From: Thermohalobaculum sp039815685 | Lineage (GTDB): Bacteria; Pseudomonadota; Alphaproteobacteria; Rhodobacterales; Rhodobacteraceae | Assembly (NCBI GenBank): GCA_039815685.1 | Contig: JBCBYV010000010.1 | Span: forward strand, 75,093-139,092 | Direction: 5' to 3' | DNA: 64,000 nt | Shown: one piece after another, positions 1 through 9,720 of the stretch | How positions within the stretch are numbered: the first letter of the stretch is position 1 | How the letters are laid out: every line of letters begins with the position of its first letter | Notes under the pieces: model-generated | What the model was told of the DNA's origin: nothing | The model's database searches: none | What the model saw: the letters and a program-made list of their open reading frames with translations, nothing else | Position numbers and translations under genes: made by a program

Positions 1-183
1 GGTCGTGACATTCGCACCTGCCCGCCGCGCCCCGTCGGCCGCTTCTTCCAGACGCTGTTCATGCCGGCCGAGCAACACCATCGTAACCGTGTCCGAGGCA
101 AGCTCTCTGGCGAGCGCCTGGCCGATTCCACCTGAGGCGCCAGTCAGCACGACGGAGCGCCACCATCGCCGATTCCTCCGCAT
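1..183 (-). CDS. Short-chain dehydrogenase/reductase, N-terminal fragment (runs off window)
   Basis: Only the first ~61 codons are in the window; the gene continues past base 1. From an ATG at 183 the minus strand reads a basic N-terminus, then SVVLTGASGGIGQALAREL, the TGxxxGIG nucleotide-binding loop that opens the Rossmann fold of classical short-chain dehydrogenases. An NADP-type basic residue follows in LLGRHEQRLEE. The catalytic Ser/Tyr/Lys lie outside the window, so substrate cannot be inferred. It is divergent from the KpsS-like gene at 261; SDR genes occur in capsule loci (for example rkpH in rhizobia), so a role in capsule precursor synthesis is possible but is inference. The start is chosen as the first in-frame ATG before the fold; no strong ribosome-binding site is visible. 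Confidence 0.75.
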   Translation of the reverse strand, partial: MRRNRRWWRSVVLTGASGGIGQALARELASDTVTMVLLGRHEQRLEEAADGARRAGANVTT

Positions 184-260
184 CCGCCATCTCCGCTGTC
201 GCAGGCCGCCTGACGACCGGCGCCTGGGCGCCGGTGCCGCTCCCCCTCCCTAAGGGCGGT

Positions 261-1631
261 ATGGTAACCGACAGATTAAGCGTGGCGCCCGAGGATGCCG
301 GTTCCCTGCCCCCCGTGGCGCGACGGTCGGTTCTGTTTCTGCAGGGCCCGGCCTCGACGCTCTGGTCAGAGATCGCGGATCGGTTCGAGGCACAGGGCCA
401 CCGGGTCCACCGCGTCAACCTCTCCTTCGGGGACTGGCTCTACTGGCGCCGTCGCGGGGCGCTGAACTACCGCGGCGGCTTCGGCGAATGGGAGCGCTGG
501 CTCGAGGCGCTGCTCCGGCGGCAGGGGGTGAGCGATATCCTCTACTTCGCCGACCGGCTGCCGTATCACCGGGTTGCAGCGCGGGTGGCGGCGCGGCTTG
601 GCGTGCGGGCCTGGGCGGTGGAGAACGGCTACCTCAGGCCTGACTGGCTCACGCTGGAGCCCATCGCGATGGGCCGCTTCTCGCGCTTTACCCGATCGCC
701 GGACGCGTTGCGGCGGCTGGCACGGGGGCGACCGCTGCCGTCCTTCGCTCGGCGCTATCCGGTGCCCTTTCGGACCGAGGCGACGAACGAGGTGGTCTTC
801 AATCTCGCGCATGTCTTCGGCCGTTTGCTCTTTCCGCGCTATCGGAGTGACAAGGCCGTGGCGCCACCGCTCGAATATTTGGGTTGGATCCCGCATCTGG
901 TCGCCTCGGGCAGGCGCCGGCGCGCGGCCGCGGCGGTCGAGCGGCGGGTCTGCGGGCTACAGGCGTCGCCCTTCTTCCTCGTCACCTTGCAGATGGAGAC
1001 GGACTACCAGATCCGAGCCTCGTCGGATTTCCGCAGTCAGCGGGAGATGCTGGAGCTTGTCATCGGCTCCTTCGCGCGGCGGGCCGAACCCCACGCGGAA
1101 CTCGTGATCAAGGTGCATCCCTTCGACAACGGGCTCCTGAACTGGTGGCGGGTTGCGGGACGTCTGGCGGACCGGTTCGGGGCGCGCGGCCGTATCTCGG
1201 TAATCCGCGGTGGCAATCTCGAGCGGTTGGTTGCCCATGCGCAGGGCCTGCTGACGATCAACTCGACCTCGGCAATCCAGGCATTGCGCGCGGGCTGCCC
1301 GGTCGTGACGCTCGGAGACGCGATCTTCGACATACCAGGCATCACGCATCAGGCTGGGCTAGAAAGGTTCTGGGCTGCGCCAGAGGGGCCGGACCGCGCC
1401 TTCTTCGACGACTGGTGCCGGGCGGTTGCGTCGGAAATCCAGCTCCGCGGCAGCCAGATGAATGTGGAGGGGCGGGCCGCAGCGGCAGAGGAGATCGTGC
1501 GCCGCATCGAGCAGGCCGAGCGGTACTGGCAGCTCTACCCGACGCCGGAGGAGGAGGCCGAAGTGCAAATGGCCGCCAATGTCGCAGCGGCCGTTCATAA
1601 CGAGCGGCCCGCCTCGCGAGCCGTGGGCTAG
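261..1631 (+). CDS. kpsS: KpsS-type capsule polysaccharide Kdo-transferase/export protein
   Basis: 456 residues from the ATG at 261, which follows AAGGGCGG; an in-frame GTG at 234 would add nine residues. The protein matches the capsule polysaccharide synthesis family (KpsS), cytoplasmic enzymes that add the first Kdo residues linking group 2-type capsule to its lipid anchor before ABC export. Diagnostic stretches include FLQGPASTLWSEIADRFEAQ near the start, GDWLYWRRRGALNYRG, an AVENGYLRPDWLTLE segment, a KVHPFDNGLLNWWR segment and the C-terminal TINSTSAIQALRAGCPVVTL region typical of this family. There is no signal peptide or membrane segment. It stands alone: no kpsC, kpsM/T/E/D genes are in the window, so the rest of the capsule locus would lie to the left, beyond the truncated dehydrogenase, or elsewhere. 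Confidence 0.85.
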   Translation: MVTDRLSVAPEDAGSLPPVARRSVLFLQGPASTLWSEIADRFEAQGHRVHRVNLSFGDWLYWRRRGALNYRGGFGEWERWLEALLRRQGVSDILYFADRLPYHRVAARVAARLGVRAWAVENGYLRPDWLTLEPIAMGRFSRFTRSPDALRRLARGRPLPSFARRYPVPFRTEATNEVVFNLAHVFGRLLFPRYRSDKAVAPPLEYLGWIPHLVASGRRRRAAAAVERRVCGLQASPFFLVTLQMETDYQIRASSDFRSQREMLELVIGSFARRAEPHAELVIKVHPFDNGLLNWWRVAGRLADRFGARGRISVIRGGNLERLVAHAQGLLTINSTSAIQALRAGCPVVTLGDAIFDIPGITHQAGLERFWAAPEGPDRAFFDDWCRAVASEIQLRGSQMNVEGRAAAAEEIVRRIEQAERYWQLYPTPEEEAEVQMAANVAAAVHNERPASRAVG

Positions 1632-1641
1632 TAGGTTGGGC

Positions 1642-2220
1642 TCAGCTGTCGCCCGCGACGCGCACCTTCACCATGCGGTCGGGCTCGTCCACGCTGCCGG
1701 ACCGGCCCGCGCCGCGCTTGATGTTGTCGACGAGCTCCATCCCCGAGATCACGCGGCCCCAGACGGTATACTGATTGTTCAGGAAATGCCCTTCCTCGAA
1801 CATGATGAAGAACTGCGAGTTGGCCGAGTTCGGGTCGTTCGTGCGGGCCATGCCGACGACGCCACGGTCAAAGGGGACGCTCGAGAACTCCTGACCGAGA
1901 TCCGGCTTGGCCGAGCCGCCGGTGCCCGGCGTGCCCCGGCCCCAGCCATCGGCCATGTCGCCATACTGCACGTCGCCGGTCTGCGCCATGAAGCCCTCGA
2001 TCACGCGATGGAAGGCGACGTTGTCGTACTCCCCTTCGCGGGCCAGCTCCTTGATCCGCGCCACGTGGTTCGGCGCGACGTCCGGCAGCATCTCGATGAC
2101 CACTTCGCCGCCTTCAAGCTCGATGATCAGCGTGTTTTCCGGATCCTTGATGTCCACGGCCTGCGCCTCCAGGGTTGCGAGCGCCAGCAGGACAGCGCCG
2201 ATACGTGCGATGAACGTCAT
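1642..2220 (-). CDS. ppiA: Peptidyl-prolyl cis-trans isomerase, cyclophilin type, exported
   Basis: 192 residues. A hydrophobic N-terminal segment (about residues 3-22, ending in AQA) predicts export, so this is the periplasmic cyclophilin that speeds prolyl isomerisation during folding of secreted proteins. The cyclophilin core is clear: FHRVIEGFMAQTGD, NSANSQFFIMF and the VWGRVISGMELVDNI segment carrying the active-site region. Length fits a single-domain cyclophilin with signal peptide. It lies downstream of coaD on the same strand with a 45-base gap, an arrangement common in Rhodobacterales next to gyrA, and is convergent with the KpsS-like gene (10-base gap). Confidence 0.93.
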   Translation of the reverse strand: MTFIARIGAVLLALATLEAQAVDIKDPENTLIIELEGGEVVIEMLPDVAPNHVARIKELAREGEYDNVAFHRVIEGFMAQTGDVQYGDMADGWGRGTPGTGGSAKPDLGQEFSSVPFDRGVVGMARTNDPNSANSQFFIMFEEGHFLNNQYTVWGRVISGMELVDNIKRGAGRSGSVDEPDRMVKVRVAGDS

Positions 2221-2265
2221 GTGAGTACCTTCCAGGCTGTGCGCGAGTTGTTGTGCGCCCCGTGC

Positions 2266-2799
2266 CTATCCAGCCGCGCCCCGCACGTCCAGCGCCGCGC
2301 GATCCTCCGGGCGCAGCTTTGCCATTAGGCGGGCCGCGACATCGGGCGAGACGAATTGGGAGATGTTGCCGCCCATGCGCGCGATTTCCTTCACGAGCTT
2401 GGAGGCGATGGCCTGGTGCTGCGCCTCGGCCATCAGGAAGACCATCTCGATCTCGTCATTCAGCGCGCGGTTCATGCCGACCATCTGGAACTCGTACTCG
2501 AAATCGCTGACGGCGCGGAGGCCACGGAAGATCACGTCGGCCCCCAGTTCCTCGGCGAAATGGACGAGAAGGTTCTCGAAGGGCCGGACCTCGATGCGGG
2601 TGCCGTGTCGCGCGGAGATGCCGAGAGCCTCCGCTTCAAGCATCTCGGTCCGCTCCTCGAGGCTGAAGAGCGGGCCCTTGTCGCGGTTGATCGCAACGCC
2701 GATCACCAGCCGATCGACCAGTTTCGCTGCCCGGCGGATCACGTCGATATGACCGAGGGTGACGGGATCGAATGTGCCGGGATAGAGACCGGTGCGCAT
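2266..2799 (-). CDS. coaD: Phosphopantetheine adenylyltransferase
   Basis: 177 residues. Transfers AMP from ATP to 4'-phosphopantetheine, the penultimate step of coenzyme A synthesis, in the cytosol. The nucleotidyltransferase motif GTFDPVTLGHIDVIRRA at the N-terminus contains the TxGH signature; NRDKGPLFSLEERTEM and RGLRAVSDFEYEFQM are hallmark CoaD segments. The ATG at 2799 is preceded (in gene direction) by CGGAGG at good spacing. The C-terminus is about 10-15 residues longer than the E. coli protein, which is usual in alphaproteobacteria. It probably forms a transcription unit with the downstream cyclophilin. Confidence 0.96.
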   Translation of the reverse strand: MRTGLYPGTFDPVTLGHIDVIRRAAKLVDRLVIGVAINRDKGPLFSLEERTEMLEAEALGISARHGTRIEVRPFENLLVHFAEELGADVIFRGLRAVSDFEYEFQMVGMNRALNDEIEMVFLMAEAQHQAIASKLVKEIARMGGNISQFVSPDVAARLMAKLRPEDRAALDVRGAAG

Positions 2800-2925
2800 G
2801 GGCTGCCTCCGTGGGGATGCCTATCCGGGAGGCAACGCCGCTGCGCTCGCCGGGTCAAGCCGTTGGATGTCATTTTGTTTCGGGAATTGCCGGAAACTTC
2901 GGCAGCTCCCGCAGGAGACGGCAGC

Positions 2926-3357
2926 TCAGCCGCTGAGCATGGTTGCCATGGCTTCGTTCTCGGCGTTGAGCTCGTCGATCCGCGCCTTGACCACATCGCC
3001 GATCGAGAGTACGCCCCCCAGCTTGCCATCGACCATCACGGGCATGTGGCGGAAGCGGCCGTCAGTCATGCGGGTGAGGACGTCGATCGTCTCATCAGAT
3101 GGCGCACAGCACTCGACCCGCGACGTCATGATGGTCTGCACGGGTTGCGACAGCGCCGAGGGCCCGTCGCTGCCGATATGGCGGACCACATCGCGTTCGG
3201 AGAGGATGCCAACAATCCGCCCGTCCGATTTCGTGACGACCAGGGCGCCGATGCGCTTTTTCGACAGGATGCTCGCCGCCTCGCCCACCGTCATCTGCGA
3301 TGTGGTGGTTTCCACATGCGTTGAACCCTTTAGCTGAAGCACTTGGGAAATTTTCAT
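2926..3357 (-). CDS. CBS-domain pair protein
   Basis: 143 residues consisting of two tandem CBS domains (about residues 10-65 and 75-130), a fold that binds adenine nucleotides or SAM and usually senses energy state. No catalytic domain is attached, so this is a stand-alone CBS pair of the type seen in many alphaproteobacteria. Recognisable features are ILSKKRIGALVVTKSDGRI and the IVGILSERDVVRHI segment ending domain one, and FRHMPVMVDGKLGGVLSIGD in domain two. The start ATG at 3357 has an excellent Shine-Dalgarno (GGAGGAAAC, 7-9 bases upstream). Partner or target cannot be deduced from the context. Confidence 0.88.
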   Translation of the reverse strand: MKISQVLQLKGSTHVETTTSQMTVGEAASILSKKRIGALVVTKSDGRIVGILSERDVVRHIGSDGPSALSQPVQTIMTSRVECCAPSDETIDVLTRMTDGRFRHMPVMVDGKLGGVLSIGDVVKARIDELNAENEAMATMLSG

Positions 3358-3529
3358 ATCTGTTTCCTCCGGCTTTTGCGAACTTTATTGCGCAAGCGTG
3401 CGGCTTGTCGGTTGGGCTGTCAATCGCCGTCCGTGTCAATCTGTGACGTATGCGTGATGGTAGCGATGGAACTGCGCCGCTGCCCCGTACATTGCCCAAC
3501 CGGAAGCGGAACTCGGGAGGGAGACGACG

Positions 3530-4204
3530 ATGTGGATGCGTGCGGTGATCGGCGGCTTGGCTGCCAGCCTGATACTCGGCCTGCTTATGCCCGCCCTGGC
3601 GGATGAGCAGGACAATCGTCAGCCCGAAGGTCTTGAGTTGCTGCGCGAGGTGCAGCGTTCGAAGGAGCTCGAGCGGCGCGTCCGGCGCGAGAACCAGCGG
3701 AACGATGCCCAGTTTCGCCGCGACCGCCGTCAGGACCGGCGCGAGGTGAACCGCGACCGTCGGCAGGATCGTCGCGAGTTCAACCGCGATGGCCGCCACG
3801 ACCGCCGCAACGTGAACCGCGACCGTCGAGAGGATCGCCGCGACGCGAACCGGGACCGCCGCCAGGACCGGCGGGACTTCAGCAGGGATCGGCGCGATGA
3901 CCGGCGCGAGGCGAACCGCGACTGGCGTCGGAACCAGTGGCATAACGACCGCAATCGCCGGGAGCTCGAGCGCAACCGACGCGAGGCCGAACGTCAGCGG
4001 CGCGAGGCGGAGCGCGATCGTCGCCGGGTCGAACGGGAGCGGTGGCGCGACGGGCGGCAGGATCGCCGCGACTTTCGCCGGGATCGCCGCGACGACTGGC
4101 GCTCCGATCGACGTGAGTATCGTCGGGACTGGTACGGCGACCGCGGCTATTCCGGCCGCCGATACGATGATGGCCGGGGCTTCTTCACCATCCAGATCTG
4201 GTGA
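3530..4204 (+). CDS. Exported Arg/Asp-rich protein with six 11-residue repeats
   Basis: 224 residues, start supported by GGGAGGGAG before the ATG. Residues 4-24 form a signal peptide (…LMPALADEQ), so the mature protein is exported. A short Glu/Leu-rich stretch is followed at residues 63-128 by six near-perfect 11-residue repeats of the type NRDRRQDRREF, then more degenerate RR/E/D-rich sequence to about 200, and a Tyr/Gly-rich C-terminus ending GFFTIQIW. About a third of residues are Arg, balanced partly by Asp/Glu. Hendecad spacing favours a long charged helix or coiled coil. I do not recognise the family; Arg-rich periplasmic proteins such as RcnB have a loosely similar look, but no homology is claimed. 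It is convergent with uvrA. Confidence 0.75.
   Translation: MWMRAVIGGLAASLILGLLMPALADEQDNRQPEGLELLREVQRSKELERRVRRENQRNDAQFRRDRRQDRREVNRDRRQDRREFNRDGRHDRRNVNRDRREDRRDANRDRRQDRRDFSRDRRDDRREANRDWRRNQWHNDRNRRELERNRREAERQRREAERDRRRVERERWRDGRQDRRDFRRDRRDDWRSDRREYRRDWYGDRGYSGRRYDDGRGFFTIQIW
3716..3913 (+). repeat. Six in-frame 33-bp tandem repeats
   Basis: Six 33-base units encode residues 63-128 of the Arg/Asp-rich exported protein. Units differ at a few codons (for example DRRQDRREV, DRRQDRREF, DGRHDRRNV, DRREDRRDA), mostly with synonymous or conservative changes, so the array looks old and selected rather than freshly expanded. Confidence 0.9.
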
Positions 4205-4216
4205 GATCGGGAGGAT

Positions 4217-4242
4217 CGCGGCGCGCATACCGGCGCGCCGCG
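4217..4242. terminator. GC-rich hairpin between convergent genes
   Basis: Perfect 10-bp inverted repeat (CGCGGCGCGC / GCGCGCCGCG) with a six-base loop lies in the 45-base gap between the convergent Arg-rich protein gene and uvrA. There is no long T tract on either side, so termination efficiency is uncertain, but its position suits a bidirectional terminator. Confidence 0.6.
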
Positions 4243-4249
4243 GTCTCGG

Positions 4250-7129
<2,880 letters not shown>

Positions 7130-7193
7130 GCTGCCTGCCTCTGAAACCAGCCTCAGGACATAAACCATGGCGGCGCGGTTGCGAGTCGTAGAG

Positions 7194-7222
7194 AGTGTAA
7201 ACAAAGCATGAACGTATGACAA
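7194..7222 (-). promoter_or_regulatory. Predicted uvrA promoter with embedded LexA (SOS) box
   Basis: Reading toward uvrA, TTGTCA (7222-7217) and TACACT (7199-7194) form a sigma-70-type promoter with exactly 17 bases between them. Inside the spacer and touching the -10 lies GTTC-N7-GTTT (7213-7199), one base off the alphaproteobacterial LexA consensus GTTC-N7-GTTC. The -10 hexamer is about 65 bases upstream of the uvrA ATG. Position and match together make LexA repression of uvrA a strong prediction. Confidence 0.7.
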
Positions 7223-7258
7223 TCGCGAAGACGGTGGGTCGAAGCGCGTTGCCGGGCC

Positions 7259-8308
7259 TCAGGCGGCGCCCCGAACTGGGGCCTGCTGCGACACTTTGGA
7301 CGCCCCGCTGACCGCGAGGTGCAGAAGCCGTCTGCGCGCTTCTTGGGCAATCTGCGGACCTGGATCCTCGACCGGATAGGCGGAGAAGTCTGCATTGAAG
7401 GGCGCTTGCCCGCCGAGCCAGCGGTCGGCGAGAGCAGCGTTCGACATCGCAAACCGCTCGACAAAGCCCGCCGCCGCAGTCCGGTCGACCGGCGGTGTGC
7501 GATCCGTCTCGAACTGCGCCAGACCGGCTTCCAGCGCGTCGCGGCGTGGATCGCCCGGCAGGAGGCCAATGCCGTTCGCGTCGTTCAGGATCTCGAGGTT
7601 TGGCGTGTCGGGGCTGCTGTTGAGGCGGGGGACGGGGGCGAACTCCGCATCGTCGATCCCCGCGAGCCGGTAGAAATGCGCGACGCTGTCCTGCCCGGCT
7701 GCCGCACTGCCCTCACCGAAGGGCGCGGGTAGCACCGCATCTTCCCCGAACGCCGCCGCCCAATCTCCGAGCACTGCCGCGTAGTCGTAGAAGCGCCGCT
7801 CCTCGGCATCGCCGAGGTCCGGAAAGCCCGGGGGAGCCGTGTGTCCGGTGCGGATGAGCTGTGCCCGGCGGCGGAGTGCGAGTACGTCCTGGCGGAGCAG
7901 GAAAGCGATGACCCGAAACCGCGCGAAGGACGGGCGCAGCAGTGCGCCAAGCGTCTCGATCGCCTCCCTCGGCAGCCGTTGCAGGTCCTCGCTCGAGATC
8001 AGCACGGTGTGGTGGGCCGCGGCGAGCTGGCCGAGGCGGGCAGCGATCTCCGCCCGGTAAGCGCCATGCGCCGCGGCATCGCCGGCGAAGGCGTTGCCCT
8101 CCATCGCCGCATCTACGCTGTCCGCGGGCAGGGCAGCGGCGGCAAGAAGCTTGTGGTTGCGATGGCCGAGAAACTCGGGCCAGGCGATCCGAGCCGCCGC
8201 CAATCGCTCCCGATTTGCATAAAGCGATTCTTGGATCGAGGTCGTACCCGTCTTTTCCGCCCCGATATGGAGGATGCAGAGCGGCCCATCCGTCTCAGCA
8301 GGCGTCAC
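7259..8308 (-). CDS. Sulfotransferase-family protein
   Basis: 349 residues from a GTG at 8308 that sits five bases after GAGGAGG; an ATG at 8329 would add seven residues but has no ribosome-binding site. Residues 14-24 (HIGAEKTGTTS) form the 5'-phosphosulfate-binding loop of PAPS-dependent sulfotransferases, followed by a helix IQESLYANRERL. A second conserved patch, VLISSEDLQRL with a later FLLRQDVLALRRR segment, fits the 3'-phosphate-binding region. No signal peptide or membrane anchor is visible, so it is cytosolic or loosely attached. Proteins of this type in alphaproteobacteria often modify surface glycans, but the acceptor is unknown. It sits between uvrA and ssb, which are commonly near neighbours; it is probably an accessory insertion. 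Confidence 0.72.
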   Translation of the reverse strand: MTPAETDGPLCILHIGAEKTGTTSIQESLYANRERLAAARIAWPEFLGHRNHKLLAAAALPADSVDAAMEGNAFAGDAAAHGAYRAEIAARLGQLAAAHHTVLISSEDLQRLPREAIETLGALLRPSFARFRVIAFLLRQDVLALRRRAQLIRTGHTAPPGFPDLGDAEERRFYDYAAVLGDWAAAFGEDAVLPAPFGEGSAAAGQDSVAHFYRLAGIDDAEFAPVPRLNSSPDTPNLEILNDANGIGLLPGDPRRDALEAGLAQFETDRTPPVDRTAAAGFVERFAMSNAALADRWLGGQAPFNADFSAYPVEDPGPQIAQEARRRLLHLAVSGASKVSQQAPVRGAA

Positions 8309-8409
8309 GGCAGCCTCCTCGCTACGCATTCACGCTGGTTTTCGTGGATTGCGGTTAGGAAAAGGTGGAAACTACGGCCCGTGGGGATCGGAGAACTTTG
8401 GGGGCATTG

Positions 8410-8649
8410 ATGCAGGGCGGCATGGGACGGCACGGACCGGCGCTTCTCTATGGGGGCGCGGGTTTGGTGGGTGGCGTGATCGCGGTCCTGATCGGGCCGA
8501 CGCTGGGCCTCGATGACGGCCCGGATGCCTGGCTGACCCCGCTGCTCTCGGGCGGCGTCGGCTATGCCTATGGCTGGTACTCGACCCGCCCGGCCCCGAG
8601 CGAAGAGCCTGAGCGAGCCGGAGAGGACATCGACCCGGAGGAGCGCTGA
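8410..8649 (+). CDS. Small two-helix membrane protein, unknown function
   Basis: 79 residues from the ATG at 8410, preceded by GGGGGC. Two glycine-rich hydrophobic segments (about residues 10-29 and 40-58) suggest a hairpin in the inner membrane, followed by an acidic soluble tail (EEPERAGEDIDPEER). No family is recognised. It is divergent from the sulfotransferase and lies 104 bases upstream of ssb on the same strand, so it could share its transcript. An upstream GTG at 8365 gives 94 residues but lacks a clear ribosome-binding site. Confidence 0.55.
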   Translation: MQGGMGRHGPALLYGGAGLVGGVIAVLIGPTLGLDDGPDAWLTPLLSGGVGYAYGWYSTRPAPSEEPERAGEDIDPEER

Positions 8650-8753
8650 CGCCACCTCCGCACGTCCGGCGCGCCGGCTTGACGATCCGCAATTGCCAGC
8701 GCGGCGCGCATCGCTAAGGTGGCGCCTCCAGACCGATTGGGGAGGGAGGCGGC

Positions 8754-9287
8754 ATGGCCGGCAGCGTCAACAAGGTGATCATCATCGGCAATCTCGGCGC
8801 CGATCCGGAGGTGCGTAGCTTCCAGAATGGCGGCCAGGTCTGCAACCTCTCGGTCGCGACCTCCGAGCGCTGGCGCGACAAGCAGTCGGGCGAGATGCGC
8901 GAGCGGACGGAATGGCACCGAGTGGCGATCTTCAACGAGGCGCTGGTGCGCAACGCCCAGCAGTTCCTCAAGAAGGGCTCGAAGGTCTATATCGAGGGTC
9001 AGCTTGAGACCCGGAAATGGCAGGACCAGTCCGGCCAGGACCGCTACTCGACGGAAGTCGTGCTGCGCCCCTACCGCGGTGAACTCACCTTCCTCGACGG
9101 CCGTGAGGGCGCGGGTGGCGGCGGCGACTTCGGCGGCGGCCGGGGCGGTGGCGATTTCGGCGGCGGGCCCGGCGGCTCGTCTGGCGGCGGCATGGGCGGC
9201 GGCGGCCATGGTGGCGGTTCGGGCGGTGGTCCCGGTGGCGGCCGGGGCGGCTTCGGCAGCGAACTCGACGACGAGATCCCCTTCTGA
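8754..9287 (+). CDS. ssb: Single-stranded DNA-binding protein
   Basis: 177 residues. An N-terminal OB fold (about 1-110) with NKVIIIGNLGADPEVRSF, ERTEWHRVAIFNEAL and KGSKVYIEGQLETRKWQD is diagnostic for bacterial SSB, which coats single-stranded DNA during replication, repair and recombination. A long glycine-rich linker (about 115-165) follows, and the protein ends in the acidic tip DDEIPF, which recruits partner proteins. GGGAGGGAGGC precedes the ATG. Its stop overlaps the next start by one base (TGATG), indicating translational coupling to the DUF3144 gene. Confidence 0.97.
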   Translation: MAGSVNKVIIIGNLGADPEVRSFQNGGQVCNLSVATSERWRDKQSGEMRERTEWHRVAIFNEALVRNAQQFLKKGSKVYIEGQLETRKWQDQSGQDRYSTEVVLRPYRGELTFLDGREGAGGGGDFGGGRGGGDFGGGPGGSSGGGMGGGGHGGGSGGGPGGGRGGFGSELDDEIPF

Positions 9288-9580
9288 TGCCTGACGACCC
9301 GCTCAAGAAGGGCGTGGATATGACGGCGGAGGAGAGTGCGTCCTTCTTCGCCATGGCCGACAAGTTCCTTTCGGTCGCCAATGGCGCGGTCGAGGGCGAG
9401 AAACCCTCCCGCATCTCAGCCGCCTTCATGTTCGCCTGCGCCCGCTTCAACGCCTTCGCCGCCCAGGCCCAGGGCGTGCCCGCCGGCGAGGTGGACGAAG
9501 AGACGGTCGAGTACTTCACGCGGGAATACGAAAAGATGCTGCGCGAGAATCTGAGGCAGCGTCTTGTCTCGAAGAGCTGA
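9287..9580 (+). CDS. DUF3144-family small protein
   Basis: 97 residues, no signal peptide or membrane segment. The middle part (SRISAAFMFACARFNAFAAQ with a FTREYEKMLRENL helix) matches the DUF3144 family, short helical proteins of unknown function found widely in proteobacteria. The start codon overlaps the ssb stop by one base, so translation is coupled to ssb. A link to DNA metabolism is suggested only by this position. Confidence 0.7.
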   Translation: MPDDPLKKGVDMTAEESASFFAMADKFLSVANGAVEGEKPSRISAAFMFACARFNAFAAQAQGVPAGEVDEETVEYFTREYEKMLRENLRQRLVSKS

Positions 9581-9720
9581 GCGGGCGATCGCCCAAAGCG
9601 CTGCGGTTCGACGCTCATCCGGCCGCAATATCTGGGCCACAGATTGCATCCCGGGCGGGCCGCGGAATATACTCTCACCGTTCGAAGTAGCGAGGCGCAG
9701 GACGCGCCGGGGGCCCCCTT

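Noticed and set aside
3716..3913. CRISPR-like array
   Set aside because: The 33-base units are contiguous, in frame and without unique spacers.
3095..4228. 377-codon minus-strand frame opposite the Arg-rich repeats
   Set aside because: The complement of Arg/Asp codons yields Ala/Val/Pro low complexity; the plus-strand frame has a signal peptide and ribosome-binding site.
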